Shown one piece after another: positions 19,569 through 29,587 of a DNA stretch of 64,000 bases. The stretch spans positions 168,981-232,980 of the forward strand of contig JAJZUT010000003.1 in NCBI GenBank assembly GCA_021847105.1, in the 5' to 3' direction. Each line of letters begins with the position of its first letter. Position 1 is the stretch's first letter. A program made the position numbers and the translations under genes. Origin of the DNA: Pseudomonadota bacterium. GTDB taxonomy: Bacteria > Pseudomonadota > Gammaproteobacteria > Steroidobacterales > Steroidobacteraceae. Below the pieces are notes generated by a model that ran no database searches, had not been told where the DNA came from, and saw nothing but the letters and a program-made list of their open reading frames with translations.

Positions 19569-19775
19569 TGTGTTTAGCCTTTCTTCGCTGCTGGACGATG
19601 GGAAAGGCGGTACCCTAGTGACGCTCGGTGACGGGTTCGTTGCGGAAACGTTGCGTGTTCGTGACAGTTGCGCGGCCATAGAGTGAGCTGAACGCCGCAG
19701 GTCGTTGATTTGTAATGAGGGCTCGCGAGCGGCGCCATGCGTGGCGCGCGGGCGCCACTGTCGTAAAATCCGCGC

Positions 19776-20000
19776 ATGAACGCCCTAACCGTGTTCGGCT
19801 TGGTCGCTGTTACTGCGATGCTGGTGTGTTATGCGCTGGAGGAGCGCCGCCCGATCTACAGCCTCGCTTTCGCCTTGGCCTGTGTCCTCGGTTCCCTCTA
19901 CGGATTCCTACAGGGCGCCTGGCCGTTCGGGATCATCGAGGCGGTCTGGGCGGCAGTGGCAGCGCGGCGCTGGTGGCGGCGGCGCGGACGCTTCGGCTGA
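19776..20000 (+). CDS. Small conserved membrane protein
   Basis: 74 aa, with two hydrophobic segments (about 3-20 and 27-45) and the motif YGFLQGAWPFGIIEAVWAAV. The family recurs as a small uncharacterised protein in many proteobacteria; no function is known to me. Its last 103 bases overlap the 3' end of the convergent DedA-PAP2 gene. The ribosome site is weak. Confidence 0.75.
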   Translation: MNALTVFGLVAVTAMLVCYALEERRPIYSLAFALACVLGSLYGFLQGAWPFGIIEAVWAAVAARRWWRRRGRFG

Positions 20001-22096
20001 GCAGCAGCGACGGGGGCCGGCGTTAATCGCTCAGCTCGCGCCAACAGTACGCAGCCATCCCACGCACGCGTGGCTGCTGTGCCCGGCCGTGCTGCAAGGC
20101 GTCGCCAAGGAAGCGCGGCGGCCAGAACATTGCGCGGTGCAGTGAATTGTCCGAGTTCATTCGCCAGCGTCATAACGGGCGCGGCACGACGCGCACGCTG
20201 CTTGATCACCGTACCGATGAACAACGGCAGCGCAGCCGTACCGCTGCGGGTCAGCTCAACGCCAGAACGCCACAGCCTGAGCACCAGACGCTCAGTGTCA
20301 GGATGCGTGGCCACCGCATGCACCAGCACCAGAGCCTCGCGGTGGCCGTTATCCAAGTGCGGCAGGACGGGCAGACGTCCAAGGCGCACATGAGGCTCGA
20401 ACCAACGCGCGGCCGTGCGCAGCATCCAGCGTGGCGGGGTGTGCCAGCCGGCAGCGGCGAGTTCCTCGCGCAACACCGCGCGCCGGCCGGCCCACTGTAC
20501 CGTCAGCGGCTCCTCCGCCCCGCCGATCAGATCCACCCGGCGCTCCGGCAGATCGCGCCAGCCGTCTCGCCACCATTCATGCAGTGGCAAACTGCGGATT
20601 CTTTGCCGCACCGCGTAGCGATTCATATCGGTTCGGTGCCGACTCTCGATGTGTAACCCGCCGACACCCAACAGCACCACGCCAACGGTCACGCACAGTC
20701 CCGTCGCACCGACTGGAGGCGGGTCGTGCCAAAGGTAGGCGATGGCGAGTAGTGCCGCGGCTGCCACGCCGAACGCGCCGCCGGCGAGCACATCGGACAG
20801 CCAGTGCGCGCCGAGATAGATGCGGGAGAAGGCGATCGCTCCGACCAGCAGCGCAAGCGCCGCGGTGACTGGCAATCGCCCGCGCGGCGGCAGCTCCCAG
20901 GCTGCGATAATGGCGAGAAAGCCATAGAGCGCCGCATTGGCGGCGGAGTGTCCGCTCGGAAAGGCAAAAGCGTCCCAGCCACTGCCGATGGGGTCGGGCC
21001 GGTCGATGTGCAGGGACAGTTTCAGCACGATGGTGGCGATCGCGGTGACCGCGGCCACCGCGATCAGGTGCGCCACGGCCCGCCAGTTACGTCGCCATGC
21101 GAGCCAGGCGGTCGCGGCCAGCGCCACAGCCGCGGCCACGGAGGCATCACCGAGCTCGGTAATCGCGACCATGATCTGATCAACCCACTCGGTTCGCAGC
21201 CCCTGCAGAAAGTGAAACACCGCCTCGTTGGCACGCACCAGCGGGTCGCCGGCGATCACGTCCTGCAGCACCCCGAAAAACAGCCACAGGCTCGCCAGGA
21301 GAATCGACACAAGCAGCGCCAGTCCGGGCAGCTCGCGGCGCGTTGGATCGAGCAGCGCGAGTAGCTGGCGAGCGAGCCAGCTGTCGCGGGCCGCTGCCCA
21401 CTGACGCAGTCGCTCATGCACCGCGCCGATGAGCGGGGGCACACGCCGCACCAGGTAACGGGCCAGCATGTAGAGCAGAACCAGTAATGCCAACACGATG
21501 GCCGCAATCAGCGCGAGCCGGCCCGCCACTGCCCCGAGCAGCACGAAGGAGGCACCGATGGCAGCCCCAGCAAGGATGTGCGCGGGCGACCAAAGCAGCG
21601 CCGAGAGCACGTTCATCCAGTAAAAGCGCGCGATATCCATGCGCAGAACTCCGGCGAGGACGGGCACGACCGCCCGCACGCCCGGGGTGAAGCGCGCCAC
21701 GAATACGCTTTTGCCGCCGTGACGCTGCAGAAACGCCGTGCCGCGAGCCACCAGGCGCGGCCGGCCCCGGAATGGCCAGCGCCCGAGGATCGCGCCGTGA
21801 TAATGGTGGCCGAGCCAGAATGCGAACCCATCGCCGAGCACTGCGCCTAACAGCGCCCCGAGCATCAGGGGTCCGAGATTCAGCGCGCCGGTTGGCACGA
21901 GCGCACTGAGACCGAGGATGATTGCATCGCCAGGAACAAAGGCCCCGAGCAGCGGCAGCGACTCGGAGAAGGCGACCAGTCCGATCAGCCCGTAGGCAGC
22001 CAGCCGATGCGCGCGAGCAAAGGAGACGACGAGAGTGGTGAGTGCGCCCAGCATGACAATTCGACCGGAGAGCGGCCCCGCCGTTGCACGGGACAC
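19898..22096 (-). CDS. DedA-PAP2 phosphatase-LssY C-terminal fusion membrane protein
   Basis: 732 aa from a GTG at 22096; a later ATG at 22055 is possible. Residues 20-200 form a DedA/VTT domain (LVAFSESLPLLGAFVPGD). Residues about 280-480 form a PAP2 phosphatase with all three motifs: KLSLHIDRP, PSGH and SRIYLGAHWLSD. The remainder is an LssY C-terminal-like domain (EELAAAGWHTPP). DedA proteins act in lipid-carrier transport and PAP2 enzymes remove phosphate from lipid pyrophosphates. A role in undecaprenyl phosphate or phospholipid recycling in the inner membrane is therefore likely. The basic low-complexity tail overlaps the convergent small membrane protein gene. Confidence 0.88.
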   Translation of the reverse strand: MSRATAGPLSGRIVMLGALTTLVVSFARAHRLAAYGLIGLVAFSESLPLLGAFVPGDAIILGLSALVPTGALNLGPLMLGALLGAVLGDGFAFWLGHHYHGAILGRWPFRGRPRLVARGTAFLQRHGGKSVFVARFTPGVRAVVPVLAGVLRMDIARFYWMNVLSALLWSPAHILAGAAIGASFVLLGAVAGRLALIAAIVLALLVLLYMLARYLVRRVPPLIGAVHERLRQWAAARDSWLARQLLALLDPTRRELPGLALLVSILLASLWLFFGVLQDVIAGDPLVRANEAVFHFLQGLRTEWVDQIMVAITELGDASVAAAVALAATAWLAWRRNWRAVAHLIAVAAVTAIATIVLKLSLHIDRPDPIGSGWDAFAFPSGHSAANAALYGFLAIIAAWELPPRGRLPVTAALALLVGAIAFSRIYLGAHWLSDVLAGGAFGVAAAALLAIAYLWHDPPPVGATGLCVTVGVVLLGVGGLHIESRHRTDMNRYAVRQRIRSLPLHEWWRDGWRDLPERRVDLIGGAEEPLTVQWAGRRAVLREELAAAGWHTPPRWMLRTAARWFEPHVRLGRLPVLPHLDNGHREALVLVHAVATHPDTERLVLRLWRSGVELTRSGTAALPLFIGTVIKQRARRAAPVMTLANELGQFTAPRNVLAAALPWRRLAARPGTAATRAWDGCVLLARAERLTPAPVAAAQPKRPRRRHQRRAATAAQTASMIPNGQAPCRNP

Positions 22097-22217
22097 GCAT
22101 TATTCCCGTTCCGGCGGGCTGCTGCCCCGGCGCGCGCGCATTCGGGTCTCGCCCCAGGTGCCGAGCACGCGAATCGCGCGTACGCTGTGCTCAGCAAAGC
22201 GAAAGGTGAGGTAGCGT

Positions 22218-22679
22218 ATGTACAAGCGGATTCTTGTGCCCGTTGACGGCAGCCCTACAGCAGGCCGTGGCCTGCGCGAAGCTATCGAGCTGGCACGCGA
22301 TCAGGGCGCGGCGATTCTGCTGCTGCACATCGTCGATGAATGGCGGGTCGCCGCAGGGGATATTGCCGCCGTCAATCTGGATGCAGGCTCGAAGGCGCTG
22401 CGTGAAGTGGGCGCGCAGGTGCTGCAAGAGGCTGCGGCGCAGGTGCGCGCTGCCGGTGTCAGCGCAGAGACTGCACTCGTGGAGGAAATCGGCAAGCCCG
22501 TCGGCGAATGCGTCGTAGAGCGTGCGCGCGAATGGCCTGCCGATCTCATCGTATGCGGCACTCACGGTCGGCGAGGCATTGGCCGCTTGCTGCTCGGCAG
22601 CAGCGCCGAGTACATCCTGCGTCACGCAACCGTGCCCGTGCTGCTGGTGCGCGGCGCGGACCAAGGCCAGCCGGCCTGA
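22218..22679 (+). CDS. Universal stress protein, UspA family
   Basis: 153 aa starting MYKRILVPVDGSPTA, with an AAAGGTGAGG ribosome site upstream. The nucleotide-binding pattern G-2x-G-9x-G(S/T) is present as GTHGRRGIGRLLLGSSAEY, so it belongs to the ATP-binding type. It is a cytoplasmic stress-associated protein of unknown precise role. It is monocistronic. Confidence 0.93.
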   Translation: MYKRILVPVDGSPTAGRGLREAIELARDQGAAILLLHIVDEWRVAAGDIAAVNLDAGSKALREVGAQVLQEAAAQVRAAGVSAETALVEEIGKPVGECVVERAREWPADLIVCGTHGRRGIGRLLLGSSAEYILRHATVPVLLVRGADQGQPA

Positions 22680-22911
22680 CGGCTCAGGACTGTCAGGTGC
22701 CGAGCTAGCTGGACAACCACGGCACTCGCCGCTGCAGGAATCAGCGTGGAGTCAGGCGGCCTCTACCGCGTCTCGTCACGCCCACCGCGCGCGTCTCACG
22801 ACGCGCTGCGGGGACTACGGATCAGCCTGACAGCTGAAAGTTTCTTAAAGCAGATTATGTCACTTGCCCCGCGAAGCCGTTTCATAACCACTTGATTTAT
22901 AGTTGTTTTTT

Positions 22912-23007
<96 letters not shown>

Positions 23008-23021
23008 CCGGGGTCGGTGAT

Positions 23022-23051
23022 ATTATAGCTGCATATTTTTGCCTCTGTGGA
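23022..23051 (-). promoter_or_regulatory. tRNA-Ser promoter
   Basis: On the minus strand a consensus TATAAT (23022-23027) is preceded by TCCACA (23046-23051) with an 18-bp spacer. A GC-rich discriminator (CACCGACCCCGG) follows before the tRNA 5' end at 23007, as is common for stringently controlled tRNA promoters. The -35 overlaps the region where mltF begins on the other strand. Confidence 0.6.
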
Positions 23052-23059
23052 GTCCGGTT

Positions 23060-24499
23060 TTGGCGCGACGACGCATTCACGCTCGCCTCGGACGGACCGC
23101 ACTCAGGATGAGTACGCTGGCAGCGGTCACGGCCATGGCTCTCCTCGTGCAGGGTGCGCGACCTCGCTCGGTTCTCGAGCAGATCCGCACTCGGGGCGAG
23201 CTACGGGTGGTCACGCTCAATCTGCCCACCTGCTATTACATCGGACCCAAAGGCCCCACCGGACTCGAGTACGACCTGGCGAACGACTTCGCCCACGAAC
23301 TCGGCGTCAAACTGAAGATCATCGTGGCCCCCGACGAAGCAGCCCTGCGCGAAGCGCTTGCCTCGGGCCGCGCGGACATCGCCGCTGCGCAGATCTCCGC
23401 CGATAGCGCCTGGCGCGCAGTCGGCGAGCCGGCACAACCCTACGCGCAGGTGCCGCAACTCGTGATTTATCGCAGCGGGGAACCTGCACCACAGGGCCTG
23501 CCCCAGCTGCAATACACCAAGCTGGTCGTGCGCGCCGGCAGTCCGCAGGAAGCGGTACTGCAGCAATTGCAATTGGTGGCGCCGTTCCTGCAGTGGGAGC
23601 CGACCTCTCAGGGCAGCACCCCGCTGCAGGACGTGGCCGAAGGGGAGGTGGGCTACGCGGTGGCCGATGCGCGCGCGTACGAGTACGCACGTCACTTGTA
23701 CCCTGATGTCCGTGTCGCGTTCGCGCTACCGCAGCGCCGCCCGATCCAGTGGATTGTTCGCCCCGGCGCCCCGGAGCTGGTGCACGCGGTGAATCGGTAT
23801 TTCGCCGAGCTGCGCCACTCGGGTGCGCTCGCACGGCTCATGGCGCACGATTCCGGCGATACCGGCACCATCCATTACGAGCAATCGCGACTGTTCGAGC
23901 TGTATTCCGTACAGCGCCTGCCGCGCTACCGCGAGTGGTTCAAGCAGGCCGCGGCGCGCTATCACCTCGACTGGCGGCTGCTCGCGGCGATCGGCTTTCA
24001 GGAGTCGCGCTGGAATCCCGCGGCGATCTCATCGACCGGCGCAGCCGGGGTGATGATGCTGACCTCTGACACCGCCGCGGAGATGGGCGTTGCCGATCGG
24101 GCGGATGCGGAGGCCAGTATTTTTGCCGGCGCCCGTTACCTGGCGCAGGTCTTCAAGATGATTCCGCAGCACATCCCGCAGCCGGACCGGACCTGGTTCG
24201 CCGTCGCGGCCTACAATGTGGGCTTCGGACATGTCGAGGACGCGCGTGTGTTGGCGCAGAGGATGGGCAAGAATCCGGACTCCTGGACTGCGGTGAGCGC
24301 AGTGTTGCCGCTGCTCACCATCCCGCGCTGGTATACGCAGACCGAGTACGGCTACGCACAGGGTTGGCAGCCGGTGGAGTACGTCTCGCACGTGCGCGAG
24401 TTCCTGCATCTGCTCGAATGGCAGCCCGGCAACGGGGTGCTGGTTGAGACCGCCGATACGAACACGGATGCTACCGTCGCCAACCTCTCCGGCAGCTGA
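23060..24499 (+). CDS. mltF: Membrane-bound lytic murein transglycosylase F
   Basis: The start is tentatively TTG 23060, preceded by GGAG; the frame is open from TTG 23039, and ATG 23108 would remove the basic residues before the signal segment. An N-terminal signal region is followed by a SBP_bac_3-like domain (about 35-260) and an SLT lytic transglycosylase domain. The catalytic glutamate lies in AIGFQESRWNP. The enzyme cleaves peptidoglycan glycan strands at the outer membrane, forming anhydromuramic ends. The two-domain order matches MltF and not MltC or Slt. Confidence 0.93.
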   Translation: MARRRIHARLGRTALRMSTLAAVTAMALLVQGARPRSVLEQIRTRGELRVVTLNLPTCYYIGPKGPTGLEYDLANDFAHELGVKLKIIVAPDEAALREALASGRADIAAAQISADSAWRAVGEPAQPYAQVPQLVIYRSGEPAPQGLPQLQYTKLVVRAGSPQEAVLQQLQLVAPFLQWEPTSQGSTPLQDVAEGEVGYAVADARAYEYARHLYPDVRVAFALPQRRPIQWIVRPGAPELVHAVNRYFAELRHSGALARLMAHDSGDTGTIHYEQSRLFELYSVQRLPRYREWFKQAAARYHLDWRLLAAIGFQESRWNPAAISSTGAAGVMMLTSDTAAEMGVADRADAEASIFAGARYLAQVFKMIPQHIPQPDRTWFAVAAYNVGFGHVEDARVLAQRMGKNPDSWTAVSAVLPLLTIPRWYTQTEYGYAQGWQPVEYVSHVREFLHLLEWQPGNGVLVETADTNTDATVANLSGS

Positions 24500-24508
24500 G
24501 GGGTGCGC

Positions 24509-24961
24509 CTAGGCGCGCCGCGCCTCGAAGAACGACTTCAGCAACCCGCCGCACTCCTCCATGAGCACGCCGCCGAACACATCGACGCGGTGGTTCAGCG
24601 CCGGCAGAGCGAACAGGTTGATGATGCTGCCGGCGGCACCGGCGCGCGGATCCCACGCGCCGAAGACGACCCGTTGTACGCGGGCATGAACGATGGCCGC
24701 GGCACACATGGCGCACGGTTCAAGCGTGACGTACAGAGTCGTGCCGGTTAACCGGTAGCTGCCCAACGCGCGCCCGCCGGCACGCAGGGCTTCGATTTCA
24801 GCATGCGCCGTGGGATCGTGCGCGCCGATCGGTCGGTTTGCGCCACTCGCAAGCACCTCTCCGCCATGCACGAGCACCGCGCCAACCGGCACTTCGCCGG
24901 CCTGCACCGCAAGAGCGGCCTGTTCGAGCGCGAGACGCATGAACCCGACATCGACTGACAT
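24509..24961 (-). CDS. tadA: tRNA adenosine(34) deaminase
   Basis: 150 aa. The zinc and catalytic motifs are HAEIEAL and PCAMC, and VPVGAVLV is the usual N-terminal strand. It converts A34 to inosine in tRNA-Arg(ACG). It starts 4 bp after the xseA stop, so the two genes are likely cotranscribed. Confidence 0.96.
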   Translation of the reverse strand: MSVDVGFMRLALEQAALAVQAGEVPVGAVLVHGGEVLASGANRPIGAHDPTAHAEIEALRAGGRALGSYRLTGTTLYVTLEPCAMCAAAIVHARVQRVVFGAWDPRAGAAGSIINLFALPALNHRVDVFGGVLMEECGGLLKSFFEARRA

Positions 24962-24965
24962 GCGC

Positions 24966-26351
24966 TCAGCAATCCTCGCTCGTACCGTTGGCGTCCGTCA
25001 CGCGCGCACGCAATTGCCCGTTCGCGAGGCGTGCCTCAATCAACTCGCCCGGGGCCACCGCCGCGGCATCTCTGAGCAGGGTTCCATCGGCACGGGTCAC
25101 GATGGCAAACCCCCGCGCGAGCGTCGCCAGCGGACTGGCGGTGTGCAGCGTTCGCTGCGCCAGGTCCAGTTGATGCTCGAGACGGGACAGCTCTGCACGC
25201 ATGCGTCGCTCGAGCCGGCTCGCCAACGAATCGATCCGCGCACCCAAATCGGTCGTGAGTCGTTGCGGCGAGTGCGGCACGAGACGGGCTTCGCTCGCAG
25301 TCAGGCGGTGCCGCGCGCCCTGCAGGGCAGCGCGCATGGCAAGCGTCAGCCGCTGCTCCAGATCGTCCAGCCGTTGCGCCTGATGCGCCAATCGCAACCC
25401 AGGATGCGCCAGGCGCAGCCGCGTGCTGACCGCCGCGAAGCGTGCGCCCGCAGCGCGCAGATCACGCCTCACCGTCGTCTCCATGCGGCCTGCGGTCCGC
25501 GCGAGCGCCTCTAGCAACGTCCGTCGATCGGGGACGACGACCTCCGCCGCGCCTGATGGCGTCGGCGCACGTGCATCGGCGGCGAAATCGGCAATGGTGA
25601 AATCGATCTCGTGCCCCACCCCGGTCACGACGGGCACGCTGCAAGCGCGAATGGCGCGGGCGACTCGCTCGTCATTGAACGCCCAGAGGTCCTCAAGCGA
25701 CCCTCCGCCGCGGGCGAGAATCAGCACCTCGCAGTCGCGGCGCTGCGAGGCTAGCGCCAGCGCCTCGACGATCGCCGGTGCCGCCGCCGCACCCTGGACG
25801 GGCACGGGATAGACGCGCACGACCGCCGGCGGGAATCGCCGGGCGAGGATATGCAGCACGTCTCGAATTGCCGCGCCGGTCGGTGAGGTCACCACCCCGA
25901 TGCGGCGAGGGAATTGCGGCAATGCGCGCTTGGCAGCCGGCGCAAACAATCCCTCGGCGGCGAGCTTGGCCTTGAGTCGCTCGAATTCCCGCTGCAGCGC
26001 GCCGACACCCGCCTCCTCCAGATGCTCGACGATGAGCTGATAGTCCCCGCGCGGCTCATAGAGACTCACCCGCCCGCGGGCCAGGACCTGCTGCCCGGAC
26101 TTCGGGACGAAGGCGACTGCGGCATTGCGCAGACGGAACATGGCACAACGGACCTGCGCTTCGCGGTCCTTGAGCGAGAAATACCAGTGTCCCGAGGCAG
26201 GCTGGGACAGGTTCGACAGCTCTCCCTCGACCCACACCACCCCGAGACCGCGCTCGATCAGCGCCCGCACCTCCCGATTCAGTCGGGCGACCGTGAAGAT
26301 GGCCGGGGCAGGCCCGCCCCCCTCGGGGACGGCGAAGTCGGTGCTGGACAT
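24966..26351 (-). CDS. xseA: Exodeoxyribonuclease VII large subunit
   Basis: 461 aa. An N-terminal OB-fold (VWVEGELSN, SGHWYFSLKD) is followed by the catalytic domain (IGVVTSPTGAAIRDV, LARGGGSLEDLWAFNDE) and a coiled-coil C-terminal part. It degrades single-stranded DNA together with the small subunit XseB, which is not encoded here. It is divergent from guaB with a 55-bp gap and followed by tadA. Confidence 0.96.
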   Translation of the reverse strand: MSSTDFAVPEGGGPAPAIFTVARLNREVRALIERGLGVVWVEGELSNLSQPASGHWYFSLKDREAQVRCAMFRLRNAAVAFVPKSGQQVLARGRVSLYEPRGDYQLIVEHLEEAGVGALQREFERLKAKLAAEGLFAPAAKRALPQFPRRIGVVTSPTGAAIRDVLHILARRFPPAVVRVYPVPVQGAAAAPAIVEALALASQRRDCEVLILARGGGSLEDLWAFNDERVARAIRACSVPVVTGVGHEIDFTIADFAADARAPTPSGAAEVVVPDRRTLLEALARTAGRMETTVRRDLRAAGARFAAVSTRLRLAHPGLRLAHQAQRLDDLEQRLTLAMRAALQGARHRLTASEARLVPHSPQRLTTDLGARIDSLASRLERRMRAELSRLEHQLDLAQRTLHTASPLATLARGFAIVTRADGTLLRDAAAVAPGELIEARLANGQLRARVTDANGTSEDC

Positions 26352-26406
26352 GCGCGCACCATACCATCGAGGTTTACCGGCGGGCGGGTGATGCGTAAAA
26401 TTAGCT

Positions 26407-27873
26407 ATGCGAATTCTCGAACAAGCCCTGACGTTCGACGACGTCCTGCTCGTCCCCGCCTACTCCGAGGTGTTGCCGCGCGAGGTGGACCTGTCCACCC
26501 AGCTGACCCGGCGCATCCGCCTGAATCTACCGCTGCTCTCAGCGGCCATGGACACGGTCACCGAAGCGCGCCTAGCGATCACCATCGCCCAGGAGGGTGG
26601 CATCGGCATCGTGCACAAGAGCATGAGCATCGAGGCTCAGGCGCGCGAAGTCGGCCGCGTCAAGAAATTCGAAAGCGGCCTGATCAAGGACCCGATCACC
26701 GTTCCGCCGAGCATGACCATCCGCGAAGTGCTCGATCTGACCCACGCGCGGGGCATCTCCGGAGTCCCGGTCGTGCTCGGCAAGAAGGTCGTGGGGATCG
26801 TGACGCACCGCGATCTGCGCTTCGAGCTGAATCTCGACGCGCCGGTCTCCTCGGTCATGACACCGAAGGAGCGGCTGATCACGGTGCGCGAGACGACGCC
26901 CAAGGAGGAGGTGCTGGCGCTGCTGCACAAACACCGCATTGAGAAGGTGCTGGTGGTCAACGGGGATCAGGAGCTCGCCGGCATGATCACCGTCAAAGAC
27001 ATCCAGAAGGCGAAGGAATTCCCCCGCGCCTGCAAAGACGAGGGCGGCCGGTTGCGCGTCGGTGCCGCCGTCGGCACCACCGCCGACACCATAGATCGCG
27101 TGTCGGCTCTGCGCGAGGCAGGCGTCGATGTCGTAGTGGTCGATACCGCGCACGGCCATTCGCGCGGAGTCATCGACATGGTGGCTCGCATCAAGCAGCG
27201 CTGGCCCGAGCAGCAGGTCATTGCCGGTAACATCGCCACCGCCGAAGCGGCCCGGGCGCTGGTTGATGCGGGCGCCGATGCCGTCAAGGTCGGCATCGGA
27301 CCGGGTTCGATCTGCACGACACGCATCGTCGCCGGTGTCGGCGTGCCGCAGATCTCTGCGGTGTCCAATGTCGCTGAGGCGCTGCGCGACACGGATGTGC
27401 CGCTGATTTCAGACGGGGGCATCCGCTTCTCGGGCGACATCGCCAAGGCAATCGTGGCGGGCGCGCACGCGGTGATGATCGGCAGCCTGTTTGCCGGCAC
27501 GGAAGAGTCCCCCGGCGAAGTGGAGCTCTATCAGGGCGCCTCGTACAAGTCGTACCGCGGAATGGGCTCGCTGGGGGCGATGGCGGAGCGCTTCGGCTCG
27601 GCCGACCGGTATTTCCAGGATGCCGCCACGGAGCTCGAAAAGCTGGTCCCCGAGGGCGTGGAAGGCCGCGTGCCCTACAAAGGCAGCGTGATCACCATCG
27701 TGCAGCAGCTCGCAGGCGGGCTGCGCGCGGCCATGGGCTACACCGGCAGCCATGACATTACGGAGATGCGCACCCGCCCCGTGTTCGTACGCGTCACCAC
27801 CGCCGGCATGCGCGAAAGCCACGTGCACGATGTCTCGATCACCAAGGAAGCGCCCAATTACCGGGTGTCCTGA
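26407..27873 (+). CDS. guaB: Inosine-5'-monophosphate dehydrogenase
   Basis: 488 aa. A TIM-barrel catalytic domain is interrupted by two CBS domains (about 90-205). The catalytic cysteine loop reads [15 protein letters not shown], and the flap contains YRGMGS. It makes XMP from IMP in guanine nucleotide synthesis. It is followed by guaA after 33-96 bp, depending on the guaA start, as in most gammaproteobacteria. Confidence 0.98.
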   Translation: MRILEQALTFDDVLLVPAYSEVLPREVDLSTQLTRRIRLNLPLLSAAMDTVTEARLAITIAQEGGIGIVHKSMSIEAQAREVGRVKKFESGLIKDPITVPPSMTIREVLDLTHARGISGVPVVLGKKVVGIVTHRDLRFELNLDAPVSSVMTPKERLITVRETTPKEEVLALLHKHRIEKVLVVNGDQELAGMITVKDIQKAKEFPRACKDEGGRLRVGAAVGTTADTIDRVSALREAGVDVVVVDTAHGHSRGVIDMVARIKQRWPEQQVIAGNIATAEAARALVDAGADAVKVGIGPGSICTTRIVAGVGVPQISAVSNVAEALRDTDVPLISDGGIRFSGDIAKAIVAGAHAVMIGSLFAGTEESPGEVELYQGASYKSYRGMGSLGAMAERFGSADRYFQDAATELEKLVPEGVEGRVPYKGSVITIVQQLAGGLRAAMGYTGSHDITEMRTRPVFVRVTTAGMRESHVHDVSITKEAPNYRVS

Positions 27874-27906
27874 ATCGCCTGAACGGCACGTGCTCGCGAC
27901 GAGCGG

Positions 27907-29541
27907 GTGCGTCACACCCACCGCGCCAGCATGAACAACCCCAATCCAGCCCCCGGGGCCGTACCGCACATGGACATTCACGCCGACCGCATTCTCATCC
28001 TCGACTTCGGCGCCCAGTACACTCAGCTGATCGCACGCCGAGTGCGCGAATTCGGGGTCTATTGTGAAATCCACCCCTGGGATATGACGGACGATGCGGT
28101 GCGCGCATTCAAACCGCGCGGCATCATCCTCTCTGGCGGACCGGAGTCGGTCCTCGCGGCCGCCTCACCCCGCGCCCCGGCGGCCGTGTTCACGCTGGGC
28201 GTGCCGGTGCTGGGCATCTGCTACGGCATGCAGACCATGGCCGCGCAGCTCGGCGGGCGCGTCAGCGGCGCCGCCGAACGGGAGTTTGGCTACGCAGAGG
28301 TGACGCTCACGGCCGCTTGTCGGCTGCTCGATGGCATCGAGGACCGACGTGACGGCGGCGGTCGCGCCATGCTCGATGTCTGGATGAGCCACGGCGATCG
28401 CGTGAGCGAACTGCCCGAGGGCTTCCAGGGCATCGCGAGCACCAGTTCGATTCCCTACGCCGGCATGTGCGATGAGCGCCGGCACTTCTATGGCGTGCAG
28501 TTCCATCCAGAGGTGACGCACACCGTGCAGGGTGCGCGGCTGCTGGAGCGCTTCGTGCGCGAGATCTGCGCTTGCGCGGCGTTGTGGAGCACCGGCAACA
28601 TCATCGAGGATGCCATCGAACGAATGCGCGCCCAGGTCGGCAGCGGCAAGGTACTGCTCGGCCTCTCTGGGGGCGTTGACTCCTCGGTCGTGGCAGCGCT
28701 GCTGCACCGAGCGATCGGTGCGCAGCTGGTGTGCGTGTTCGTTGATCACGGGCTGTTGCGCCTCGGCGAGGGCGATCAGGTGATGGCCACCTTCGCCGAG
28801 CACCTCGGCGTGCGCGTCATTCGCGTGGACGCCGAGCGGCGCTTCCTCGATGCGCTCGCCGGCGTCACGGATCCGGAGGCCAAGCGTAAGATCATCGGCC
28901 GCACCTTCGTCGAGGTCTTCGACGAACAAGCGCAGACGCTCCAGGGCGTCGGCTTCCTCGCCCAGGGCACCATCTATCCGGACGTCATCGAGTCCGCCGG
29001 CGCGCGCACCGGCAAGGCGCACGTCATCAAGTCCCATCACAACGTAGGCGGACTGCCGGAGAAGATGAATCTGCAGCTCGTCGAGCCGCTGCGCGAGTTG
29101 TTCAAGGACGAAGTGCGCCGGCTTGGGATCGAGCTCGGACTACCGCGCGAAATGGTCTACCGCCATCCCTTTCCAGGCCCGGGACTCGGCGTGCGGATCC
29201 TCGGGGAAGTCCGCAAGGAATATGCCGATCTGTTGCGCCGCGCGGACGCGATCTTCATCGAGGAGCTGCACCGCCACGACCTGTACGACCGTACCAGCCA
29301 GGCCTTCGCGGTGTTTCTGCCGGTGCGCTCGGTGGGTGTCATGGGCGATGGCCGACGCTACGATTACGTCGTGGCGCTGCGCGCGGTCGAGACAGTCGAT
29401 TTCATGACCGCGCACTGGGCGCGCCTGCCGTACGATTTTCTCGATGGGGTCTCGCGCCGCATCGTCAATGAGATCCCCGGCATTTCCCGGGTGGTCTATG
29501 ACGTCAGCGGCAAGCCGCCCGCGACCATCGAGTGGGAGTGA
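27907..29541 (+). CDS. guaA: GMP synthase (glutamine-hydrolysing)
   Basis: Up to 544 aa. The conserved sequence begins at [20 protein letters not shown], so the true start may be ATG 27970 or 27931; neither has a clear ribosome site. The amidotransferase triad is C in GICYGMQ with H and E in QFHPEVTH. The ATP-pyrophosphatase loop is LSGGVDSSV, and a C-terminal dimerisation domain follows. It converts XMP to GMP and forms an operon with guaB. Confidence 0.97.
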   Translation: MRHTHRASMNNPNPAPGAVPHMDIHADRILILDFGAQYTQLIARRVREFGVYCEIHPWDMTDDAVRAFKPRGIILSGGPESVLAAASPRAPAAVFTLGVPVLGICYGMQTMAAQLGGRVSGAAEREFGYAEVTLTAACRLLDGIEDRRDGGGRAMLDVWMSHGDRVSELPEGFQGIASTSSIPYAGMCDERRHFYGVQFHPEVTHTVQGARLLERFVREICACAALWSTGNIIEDAIERMRAQVGSGKVLLGLSGGVDSSVVAALLHRAIGAQLVCVFVDHGLLRLGEGDQVMATFAEHLGVRVIRVDAERRFLDALAGVTDPEAKRKIIGRTFVEVFDEQAQTLQGVGFLAQGTIYPDVIESAGARTGKAHVIKSHHNVGGLPEKMNLQLVEPLRELFKDEVRRLGIELGLPREMVYRHPFPGPGLGVRILGEVRKEYADLLRRADAIFIEELHRHDLYDRTSQAFAVFLPVRSVGVMGDGRRYDYVVALRAVETVDFMTAHWARLPYDFLDGVSRRIVNEIPGISRVVYDVSGKPPATIEWE

Positions 29542-29587
29542 GCCGCGCGCGCCGGACAGATCGGCCTGCAGCGCGCGCGATGAGCAC

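Noticed and set aside
29542..29587. GC-only inverted repeat between guaA and the formyltransferase gene
   Set aside because: Alternating CGCG runs can pair, but there is no T-tract and the repeat could be chance in this composition.
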